Origin: Pseudomonadota bacterium
GTDB lineage: Bacteria > Myxococcota_A > Polyangia > Polyangiales > JAFGIB01
NCBI GenBank assembly: GCA_017881185.1
Contig: JADGRE010000046.1
Coordinates: 1 to 32,278, forward strand
Direction: 5' to 3'
DNA length: 32,278 bases
How positions within the stretch are numbered: the stretch's first letter is position 1; every line of letters begins with the position of its first letter. The notes under the pieces are model-generated. The model ran no database searches. It was not told where the DNA came from and saw only the letters and a list, made by a program, of their open reading frames with translations. Of this stretch, positions 25,860 through 32,278 are shown in pieces. The position numbers were made by a program, and so were the translations under genes.

Positions 25860-27781
25860 GACGCCACCGCCTCCTGCACATGCCGAGCCGGCAAATCCGG
25901 CACGCGCGTCGGCTGACGGCGCGTGCTCGAGTCGAGAAAGGCGCGGCACCAGAGCTCGAAGGAAACCAGCGTCCACAGTTGCATGTCGAGGTTGCGACCA
26001 CCTTCGTGCAGCTGCACCAGCTTCTCGACGTAGCTTGGTCGAAAGATGCCACGCTTCCTGCAGGTCTCTCCCAGAAGCACGTCGCGCACGAAACCGCCGA
26101 GGTTGCCGCGAAACCAGTGGGCCAGCGGAACGCCGAAGCCCTGCTTGGGTCGATCGATGATCTCGTCGGGCAACACCCCGCGCATGGCGCGCTTGAAGAT
26201 CGCCTTGCCTGTTGCGTTCTTCAGATGTTGTTCGCTCGGGATCGTGGCCACGAAGTCGACCAGCACGTGGTCGAGCAGAGGGACGCGCGTCTCGATCGAG
26301 CACGCCATGCTCATGCGGTCGACCTTGGTCAGCACGTCGAGCGGAAGATAGCCCTCGAGGTCGAGGCGCTGCAGCGACGAAAGCCAGTGGCCTCCGCCGC
26401 GAGCGAGCCGAGCGCAGGCCGCACGTCCGGGCTGGGCGAGTTGCATCATCGAAAGCACATCGTCGTGAAGGAGCTTGCGCTGAGCTTCGATCGTGAAGAC
26501 CGTGCCTGCGTCGAGGTAGCGCTCGGCGCCCGACAACGCGTGGTGCCCCAGGAAGCGGCGACCGGTCGCGCCTTCGGGCAGCGCCGAGGCAAGCGCTGCG
26601 AACATCGCTGCGAGCGGGCGCGTGAACGGATCGCGCAGGCGTTCACGTTGCTCGACCAGGTACTTGTCGTAGCCGCCGAAGAGCTCGTCACCACCGTCCC
26701 CGGAGAGCACCACTTTGACGTGCTCCGAGGCCATGCGAGAAACGACGTAGGTCGGAATCGCCGACGCGTCACCCAGTGGCTCATCGAGGTGCCACGCGAG
26801 GTCGTCGATGAAACGAAGCGCGTCGGCCTCAACCACCAGCTCGTGGTGCTGCGTGCCGAGCTCCTGCGCCACGCGGCGCGCGAAGCGACGCTCGTCGAAG
26901 GCGGGCTCGGTGAACCCGATCGAGAAGGTCTGGACAGGTTTGTCCATGAGGCGCGCCATGGTCGCGACGACACTCGACGAGTCGAGCCCACCACTGAGAA
27001 ACGCGCCGAGCGGCACGTCGCTCATCAAGTGCAAGCGCACCGATTCCTCGAGCAGCTCACGCAAGCGCTCGGCCGTTGCCTCGACACTGCGACTGCGGTC
27101 GGGAACGAAGCGCGGCTCCCAATACCGCGTGATGCTCACTTGTCGTCCCTCGGTCGCAACCAATACACAGCCTGGCTCGAGCTTGCGTATGCCAGCGACG
27201 ATGCTCTGGTCTTGCGACGTGTACTGGAACGTCAGGAAGAAGCAGAGGCTCTGCCAGTCGATCGAGCGCTCGACCTCGCCCTGCGCCAGGAGCACTTTGA
27301 GCTCGGAAGCCCACAGCAGCCGGGAACCGAGCTGCGCGTAGTAGAGGGGCTTGATGCCGAGCCGGTCACGCGCCAGCAGCAGCGTGCGGGCGCGCGTGTC
27401 CCAGACCGCGATCGCGAACATGCCGCGCAGCTTCTCCACGCAGCGGGCACCCTGCTCTTCGTAGAGGTGCACGATGACTTCCGTGTCACTGGACGTGGCA
27501 AAGACGTGGCCACGTTGCTCCAGCTCGTCGCGAAGCTCCCGGTAGTTGTAGATTTCGCCGTTCAGCACGGCCCACACCGTTTGATCCTCGTTGGCGATCG
27601 GCTGATGGCCACCTTCGAGATCGATGATCGACAGACGGCGCATGGCCAAGCCGATTCCGGGCCCGACGTAGTAGCCCTCGTCGTCGGGACCGCGATGCAC
27701 CATCGCCCCGCACATCGCGCGCAGCTCGCGCACTGCCACGGGGCGCCCTTCGAAGTCTCGGATGCCGGTAATGCCGCACAT
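25856..27781 (-). CDS. Asparagine-synthase-type amidotransferase (paralogue 2)
   Basis: The product is 641 residues from the ATG at 27781 (MCGITGIRDFEG). The frame continues far upstream without a start that fits, and Cys2 must follow the initiator, so 27781 is secure. The glutaminase domain has HRGPDDEG (29-36), MRRLSIIDLE (47-56) and LNGEIYNYRELRDELE (73-88). The synthetase domain has FLSGGLDSSSV (261-271), VVLSGDGGDELFGGYDKYL (about 365-385) and MSMACSIETRVPLLDHVL. Both catalytic sets are intact in the paralogue too. It lies 5 bases after the flippase stop, and the GT4 gene overlaps its end by 4 bases. In the locus it most likely amidates a sugar carboxylate or a precursor; ordinary asparagine synthesis cannot be excluded. 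Confidence 0.88.
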   Translation of the reverse strand: MCGITGIRDFEGRPVAVRELRAMCGAMVHRGPDDEGYYVGPGIGLAMRRLSIIDLEGGHQPIANEDQTVWAVLNGEIYNYRELRDELEQRGHVFATSSDTEVIVHLYEEQGARCVEKLRGMFAIAVWDTRARTLLLARDRLGIKPLYYAQLGSRLLWASELKVLLAQGEVERSIDWQSLCFFLTFQYTSQDQSIVAGIRKLEPGCVLVATEGRQVSITRYWEPRFVPDRSRSVEATAERLRELLEESVRLHLMSDVPLGAFLSGGLDSSSVVATMARLMDKPVQTFSIGFTEPAFDERRFARRVAQELGTQHHELVVEADALRFIDDLAWHLDEPLGDASAIPTYVVSRMASEHVKVVLSGDGGDELFGGYDKYLVEQRERLRDPFTRPLAAMFAALASALPEGATGRRFLGHHALSGAERYLDAGTVFTIEAQRKLLHDDVLSMMQLAQPGRAACARLARGGGHWLSSLQRLDLEGYLPLDVLTKVDRMSMACSIETRVPLLDHVLVDFVATIPSEQHLKNATGKAIFKRAMRGVLPDEIIDRPKQGFGVPLAHWFRGNLGGFVRDVLLGETCRKRGIFRPSYVEKLVQLHEGGRNLDMQLWTLVSFELWCRAFLDSSTRRQPTRVPDLPARHVQEAVAS

Positions 27782-27786
27782 GTTGA

Positions 27787-29235
27787 TCAGAGCGCCGGTG
27801 CAACCGGCGCGCTCCCATTGTTCAGACCCAAGGCCAAGGCGCCCGCGGCATACGCCGCGACGAACACCACTCCGGCAACGGTCATGCTGGCGAAGGTCGA
27901 GCTGGCGAGCGTGCTCTTCGCCACCCACGCGATCGCCGCCGCCACGCCCGCAACACCCACGGTGACCGTCAAGTCTCGCCACGGCAGCAGTTGCGCGATG
28001 GGGACCTCGAGCATTCGCCGCAGCCGCACCAGCGCGTAGGCTTTGACTGCGATGGTTCCGAGCACGAGGCTGACCGCCGCGCCAGGCAAGCCAAACGCCA
28101 AGAGCAAAGGGCGAACGGAGATTGCCACCACCGAGAGACGCAGCACGTTCATTCGGACAAGCACGCCGGTTTGGCTGTACGTGCGTAGTGCCGAATCGGT
28201 GGGCAGTGCCGCCAACGCGATGGTCAGCGACGAGATCAAGAAGATTGGAACGCTGGCGCGGAAGCGCTCGGTGAACAGGAAGACGATCAGCTCGCGTCCC
28301 GCAACGAACAAGAGCGCCACCAGCGGGAACAAGAGCAGCGCCAGCTTGCGCACGGCCTCGTGCCAGAGCTCCAAACGAGCGCCGCGACCCGAAGGGCCCG
28401 AGCTCTCGCCCATCTTGACCATCAACACGCTGCCTGCGCCTGTCGCGACGAAATCGACGATCGGAATCTGCAAGCAACCGACGGAATAGATGGCAAAGGT
28501 CGGCGTGTCGTAGAAGTGTGCGACCACGAACTGGTGCAGACTGCCTTGGGTGATCTCCAGTGTGACGGCCGCGCCGAAGGGTAGCGCGTAGGCGAGCTGC
28601 TTGCGCAGCAGCGAGAAGTCGGGCCGCAGCTCGCCCTTGAACTCGGAGCGCATGTAGACGAGCGTCCCTACCCCGCGCACGACCGCGAACACCACTGCGC
28701 CTGTCATCACTGCGTGCACGTCGCGCCACAACAGCGCCGGCACCACCAGACAAAGCGCGCGCAGCGCGTCAGAGATCGTGTAGACGGCGGCCGACAGGCG
28801 ATGCCGACCGCGCGTGATCATCACGATCTCGGTCACGGCCGAGGTCATGGTCAGCGCGACGAACAACCCGAGCAGCGTCGCCTCGCGCGCCAACGCTGGA
28901 TTGTCCATGCCGTTCGCCAGCACCTGGCTCCCGAGCACGAGCAGGACGAGCACGAGCGCGCCCGTCGACAGCAGCGCGAGCAGAGAGTTCGCGATGAAGC
29001 GGCCTGCCCGGGTCGGTTCGGTCGGCAGGAAGTAATACAGACACTCGGCCATTCCGACGGGCGCGATACCGTAGAGCGTCGCGTAGATCAGGAAGATCTG
29101 CTTGTAGGTGCCGAACGCCGACTGGTCCAACACGCGCACGAGCACCACCGGGATCATGAAGGTGGTGGCGAAGCCCAGCGCGCGACCCATCGCGAGCTGC
29201 AACATGGGCTTGAGCAGGACGTCCTTGGTCAACAT
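27787..29235 (-). CDS. Wzx-like polysaccharide flippase (MATE/MOP superfamily)
   Basis: The product is 482 residues from the ATG at 29235 (MLTKDVLLKPMLQLAMGRAL). The frame opens to 29364, but that part duplicates the deacetylase gene in another frame. About 12-14 hydrophobic segments are visible, with the N-terminal signature MGRALGFATTFMIPVVLVRV and internal LPFGAAVTLEITQGSLHQFV of the oligosaccharide flippase class (Polysacc_synt/MATE-like). It would flip lipid-linked repeat units to the periplasmic face for assembly by a polymerase not present in the window. Its start overlaps the deacetylase stop by 7 bases. No ribosome site is obvious, consistent with translational coupling. Confidence 0.85.
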   Translation of the reverse strand: MLTKDVLLKPMLQLAMGRALGFATTFMIPVVLVRVLDQSAFGTYKQIFLIYATLYGIAPVGMAECLYYFLPTEPTRAGRFIANSLLALLSTGALVLVLLVLGSQVLANGMDNPALAREATLLGLFVALTMTSAVTEIVMITRGRHRLSAAVYTISDALRALCLVVPALLWRDVHAVMTGAVVFAVVRGVGTLVYMRSEFKGELRPDFSLLRKQLAYALPFGAAVTLEITQGSLHQFVVAHFYDTPTFAIYSVGCLQIPIVDFVATGAGSVLMVKMGESSGPSGRGARLELWHEAVRKLALLLFPLVALLFVAGRELIVFLFTERFRASVPIFLISSLTIALAALPTDSALRTYSQTGVLVRMNVLRLSVVAISVRPLLLAFGLPGAAVSLVLGTIAVKAYALVRLRRMLEVPIAQLLPWRDLTVTVGVAGVAAAIAWVAKSTLASSTFASMTVAGVVFVAAYAAGALALGLNNGSAPVAPAL

Positions 29236-30302
29236 GCTTGGCGCCGGGCCCGCAGGCCGTGGTCCTCTGGACAACGCGGAGGGAATGGCAGGATGGCGGT
29301 CGCGTGACAGTCCATGATGCTGGGCGAGAACTCGCCCCAAAGACCGTTGCACGAGCCTTCCCACAGCATGACGCGCGGCAGCGTGAGCAGCGGATGGGCA
29401 GGATCGCGATGATCACAGATGGTGTAGGCGAAGCGGTACCCCGCTGCGGCGACCGCGCGCACCGAATGTGCGCTGAAGCGGCCGTCGGGATAGGCGAAGT
29501 GGTGCACGGGAGCGCCCAACCCCGCCTCGAGCTCGGCGCGCGAGCGCGTCAGCTCTTCGCAGACCGTCGCATCGTCTTCGCGGGTCAGCAGCGCGTGCGT
29601 GTGGCTGTGCGAGCCGATGATCATTCCAGCGCGCTGCATCGCCCGCAGCGCCTCCCAGTCGAGCGTCGCGAGCTCGTTCGGGGGTTGCGCGCACGCTCCA
29701 TGGGCGCGCAGGTCGTCCACGATGCCGTGCAGCTCTGCGGACGGCACACTCGCCAGCAGGCTGCGAACCATGTACATGATGGCATTGGGTCCCTCGATGC
29801 GCGGTTTGTCGTGACCGTCGAGCACGCTGCCCAGCGGCGCCGGCAGTGCGCGCTTGGCCGCGGCCGCCTCCGACAGCAGCTGATAGAGCTGGTCGTGCAA
29901 CGGTGGGCTGTGCGTGCCGATCAGACTGGTCACGACGAACACACTGGCCGGCACCCCCATCTGCTGAAGTAGCGGCAAGGCATGATCGTGCACGCTTCGG
30001 TAGCCGTCATCGAAGCTGACAGCTGCAAGGTGTCCGCAAGGTAGTTGTCGTTCGAGCGCAGCACCGAGCTCGTCGAGCGATACGATCTGAAAGCGACGCG
30101 CGACCCACTCGAGGTGCGTACGGAGCGTGCGTTGCGAAACCGACATGGCCGGCAGAGTGAGACCGGGGACGGCGGGGACACTCTCGACCACCCGGTGATA
30201 GCCGAGGATCAACGGCATGTCCCGCGACCTTCGACCGAGCCAGGTGTTCATCCCAGTCCATGAAAGCGCCGCGGCAATGGCCACTTTATCAAGGCTCGGC
30301 AT
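29229..30302 (-). CDS. Polysaccharide deacetylase (NodB-type)
   Basis: The product is 357 residues. The NodB-homology motifs are in order: HRV near residue 36, motif 1 VSFDDGY (95-101) with the metal/catalytic Asp pair, motif 2 HSHTH (232-236) and motif 3 FAYPDG (269-274). The long insertion between motifs 1 and 2 (about 110-225) is typical of exopolysaccharide-locus members and not of peptidoglycan deacetylases. The enzyme removes N-acetyl groups from amino sugars, or acts on the carrier-linked unit. No signal peptide is evident, so it may act in the cytoplasm or be non-classical. I use the ATG at 30302; an ATG at 30251 (MNTWLGRR) is a possible alternative. It overlaps the upstream acyltransferase gene by 14 bases. 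Confidence 0.85.
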   Translation of the reverse strand: MPSLDKVAIAAALSWTGMNTWLGRRSRDMPLILGYHRVVESVPAVPGLTLPAMSVSQRTLRTHLEWVARRFQIVSLDELGAALERQLPCGHLAAVSFDDGYRSVHDHALPLLQQMGVPASVFVVTSLIGTHSPPLHDQLYQLLSEAAAAKRALPAPLGSVLDGHDKPRIEGPNAIMYMVRSLLASVPSAELHGIVDDLRAHGACAQPPNELATLDWEALRAMQRAGMIIGSHSHTHALLTREDDATVCEELTRSRAELEAGLGAPVHHFAYPDGRFSAHSVRAVAAAGYRFAYTICDHRDPAHPLLTLPRVMLWEGSCNGLWGEFSPSIMDCHATAILPFPPRCPEDHGLRARRQAC

Positions 30303-31479
30303 GATCTACCGGCGCCTTGGCTTCGACTACGCGTCGGCCCAGCTCGAGCACGACTCGGGTGACTCGGCGTGCTTCCCGACTGAGTGCAGTCGCTTCGCGC
30401 TCGAGCAAGCCCCGCGTGCCTGGAGCGTAGAGCTCGAATCTCAAGAGCTCGCGCGTGGCGCTCGCCCAGTGCGCCTTGTAGCGCTCGGTCCCGTGCAAGA
30501 GGTCGAGCTCGTCGACGCCATCCTCGATCGCGCCGCGCACGGCGACGCCCAGGCCCACGAGGCCGACGCTTTCGCGCGCGAACGCAGGGTCGAAGCCGGA
30601 CTGGTAGAAGTAGAAGGTGCGTCGATAGAGAAACCCGTAGACCGCCGCCACCGGCTTGTCATCGAGATACAGCACCCAGAGCCTCAGCCAACCGGCCGCG
30701 AGCGCGACACGGCTCAGCTCCTCGTGAAAGGCGCGCAGTGCGGGCGTCGAGAATGCGCCGGGGTCGCCCCGCGTGTGCCAACGCAAATCGTGAAGCGCAA
30801 ACAAAGTCGCAAGCTGCTGCTGGCGCTGGTCTTCGGTGGTCGCGAGCTCGAAGCGCGCTGCGAAGCGACGCTCGATACGCCCGAGCTTGCGACGGAACGC
30901 GTAGCGGTGCTCCGAACCGAGGCTCGCCAAGTAGGTCTCGAAGGTCTGACCACGCAGGGACGCAAAAGGACAAAGCTCTTGCGGCCCCTGCCAGGCTCGC
31001 CATCCGCGCTCGCGCATGCGCTCCACCAGCGCTGCCGCAGGCCCACCGGAGCGCATGCGCATGAAGGCCAACGCCCGACCGGACTCGATCAGGCGCTCGG
31101 TCAACAGGCGCACGGCGTCGGGCTCGTGGCCACGCCGAACGATCAGATCGAGGTAGTCCGAGCCAGCGACACCGGAGCCGATAAACTGCAACGCAGTCAC
31201 AGGCGGCAGCTGCTGGACCGCGCCATGCCGGAGCACGAGCGGTGCCAGAGCAATCAACTGCTCGCCACGCCAGACCAGGAGGATGTGCAGCTGACAGCCC
31301 GACGCCAGATGCTTCCACCACGTGAAGGCCCACTGCCAAGTCAGGAACAGGCCATCGGCGTCGCTCTGCGACAGCAACTCCGTCCACGCGGGCTGGAGCC
31401 GAGCGAACGACGCTTCGTCCTCGATCGTCTCGATCGCGAACCCCGGGTGGTCATGTGGTGTTGAAGTCGTGGAGGTCAT
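30289..31479 (-). CDS. FemAB/CelD-like GNAT acyltransferase
   Basis: The product is 396 residues from the ATG at 31479, where ATG and the upstream TGA share ATGA. The N-part LFLTWQWAFTWWKHLASGC is typical of CelD/BioF-like acyltransferases. Centrally HRYAFRRKLGRIERRF and LFALHDLRWHTRGDPGAFS, and then VAAVYGFLYRRTFYFYQSGF with YKAHWASATREL, mark the GNAT-6 fold (PF13480) of FemAB-like enzymes. Such proteins transfer acyl or aminoacyl groups and occur beside deacetylase genes in exosortase-associated EPS loci. The substrate is unknown; a role in decorating the repeat unit is inferred. It is the second gene of the operon visible here, overlapped by the deacetylase gene by 14 bases. Confidence 0.82.
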   Translation of the reverse strand: MTSTTSTPHDHPGFAIETIEDEASFARLQPAWTELLSQSDADGLFLTWQWAFTWWKHLASGCQLHILLVWRGEQLIALAPLVLRHGAVQQLPPVTALQFIGSGVAGSDYLDLIVRRGHEPDAVRLLTERLIESGRALAFMRMRSGGPAAALVERMRERGWRAWQGPQELCPFASLRGQTFETYLASLGSEHRYAFRRKLGRIERRFAARFELATTEDQRQQQLATLFALHDLRWHTRGDPGAFSTPALRAFHEELSRVALAAGWLRLWVLYLDDKPVAAVYGFLYRRTFYFYQSGFDPAFARESVGLVGLGVAVRGAIEDGVDELDLLHGTERYKAHWASATRELLRFELYAPGTRGLLEREATALSREARRVTRVVLELGRRVVEAKAPVDHAEP

Positions 31480-32278
31480 GATTGCGCGGGCATCCGCAGC
31501 CCAAGCCGGCGTACTTCGTCGGCCATGTATTCGAGGTGGACGGGACGTAGACCCTGGTGAATCGGCAGCTCCAAGACGTGCTCGCGCAGGAAGAGCGCGT
31601 CGGCATGTAGCGGCCCGACCGCGGCGGGGTCGCCGGTGTTCCAGAACTCCACGGCACCGATGCCACGGGCCCAGAGCGCCCGTGCCGCGGCCGCTTTGTT
31701 GGGCACGAGGATCGGAAAGAACAGCGGACACACACCCGGCGCTATGCTTTCGAACAGCGGCGTGGCGTCGCCGGCGAGTAGGTTCCCGAGCCGAACGAAG
31801 TTTTCACGTCTGCGGCGCCGAATCGCGCGAAAGTCGAAGCGGTCGAGCAAGTAGCGTGAGAAGCGCGACATGCGCAGGTCGACGCCCTTGAAATCGAAGC
31901 CGTCGTCGCCCACCGGCCAGCGCCGAATCGCCGAGCGCGTTAGCGCACTGCCGGCGCTGGCCTTGAATGAGGCGAGCGCACCGCCGAGCGTCTCGTTGCT
32001 ACCCCGCAACCCTTCGATCGCGAGTTCGAGTGTGCGCGCTGCCAGCGATGTGAGCCCACAGGAGACATGGGCCGGGGCGACACCGAGTTCGGCGCCGCTG
32101 CCGTTGTGAACGAGTAGACCGCCGTTGGGTACCGGCAGAGTCTTGTACAGGCAGAACAGCGCATGGTCCGCGCGGGAACCGAGCGCAACTCCCTCGCTCT
32201 CGCTCAGCAGCGAGAGCGCACAGTCTTCCACCGTGACGATGTCGAGCTTCCGACACAGCGCGAGGATCTCGGCCGAGG
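31476..32278 (-). CDS. DegT/DnrJ-family sugar aminotransferase, 5' end outside window
   Basis: The frame runs off the right edge without a start, so the N-terminal part (normally about 130 residues) is missing; 266 residues are visible. The first reads AEILALCRKLDIVTVEDCAL, the strand holding the cofactor-binding Asp of this fold-type I family. It is followed by HALFCLYKTLPVPNGGLLV with the Schiff-base Lys in the usual YKTLPVPxGG setting. A small C-terminal domain with GLRPVHLEYMADEVRRLG ends the protein. PLP-dependent DegT enzymes convert keto sugars to amino sugars. Here it would make an amino sugar for the repeat unit. It is the first visible gene of the operon and overlaps the acyltransferase gene by 4 bases. 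A GTG at 32231 lies in frame but is not the true start. Confidence 0.85.
   Translation of the reverse strand, partial: SAEILALCRKLDIVTVEDCALSLLSESEGVALGSRADHALFCLYKTLPVPNGGLLVHNGSGAELGVAPAHVSCGLTSLAARTLELAIEGLRGSNETLGGALASFKASAGSALTRSAIRRWPVGDDGFDFKGVDLRMSRFSRYLLDRFDFRAIRRRRRENFVRLGNLLAGDATPLFESIAPGVCPLFFPILVPNKAAAARALWARGIGAVEFWNTGDPAAVGPLHADALFLREHVLELPIHQGLRPVHLEYMADEVRRLGLRMPAQS

Noticed and set aside
25880-28039. A 719-codon open frame on the plus strand opposite the amidotransferase and flippase genes
   Set aside because: It is the mirror of strongly G/C-biased codons on the minus strand; the residues are Arg/His/Val-rich without motifs, while the opposite strand encodes clear enzyme families.
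1-32278. CRISPR arrays, tRNA, rRNA or complete insertion sequences
   Set aside because: No regularly spaced repeats, cloverleaf ends or paired terminal inverted repeats were seen by eye; a covariance-model search would be needed to exclude small RNAs.

Overview
The window is GC-rich, densely coded DNA with strongly G/C-biased third codon positions. Large secreted proteins and lipoproteins of unknown function, sigma-54-type promoters with a divergent sigma-54-activator-like regulator, and a long exopolysaccharide operon together suggest a myxobacterium (Myxococcota) or a close deltaproteobacterial relative. This is an inference from style; no rRNA or other marker gene is present.

Region 1 (1-5814, plus strand) holds two large tandem genes of unknown function, the first cut by the window edge. 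Region 2 (5854-10838, mainly minus strand) holds a secreted beta-propeller lipoprotein, a small MetA-like outer-membrane beta-barrel protein, what looks like a frameshifted small gene, and a DoxX-family membrane protein. Region 3 (10839-13472, plus strand) holds a 50-residue Lmo0937-type membrane protein, a 483-base stretch with only tentative small ORFs, a sigma-54-activator-like protein with a broken ATPase core, and an orphan IS3-type transposase OrfA. Two near-consensus -24/-12 promoters sit exactly in front of the Lmo0937-type gene and the degenerate regulator. Region 4 (13680-15305, plus strand) is a secreted lipoprotein-like protein that runs convergently into the next operon.

Region 5 (15311 to the right edge, all minus strand, transcribed right to left) is one 17-kb exopolysaccharide operon. 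In order of transcription it encodes a DegT-type aminotransferase (cut by the edge), a FemAB/CelD-like acyltransferase, a polysaccharide deacetylase, a Wzx-like flippase, an asparagine-synthase-type amidotransferase, a GT4 glycosyltransferase, a heparinase II/III-family lyase, a second amidotransferase, a second GT4, an AlgD-type GDP-mannose 6-dehydrogenase, a secreted beta-helix protein and a GT2 glycosyltransferase. Most junctions overlap by 4-14 bases or are separated by 2-5 bases; the only real gap is 91 bases before the second amidotransferase.

Read together, the operon appears to make a uronic-acid-containing polymer (GDP-mannuronate from the AlgD-like enzyme). The polymer could be amidated by one or both amidotransferases, moved across the membrane by the flippase, and trimmed by the deacetylase, lyase and beta-helix protein. 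The gene set resembles exosortase-associated exopolysaccharide loci, but no exosortase, Wzy polymerase, Wza or Wzc is visible here. The most unusual points are the sigma-54-promoter/degenerate-activator pair and the AlgD-like enzyme combined with two amidotransferases.
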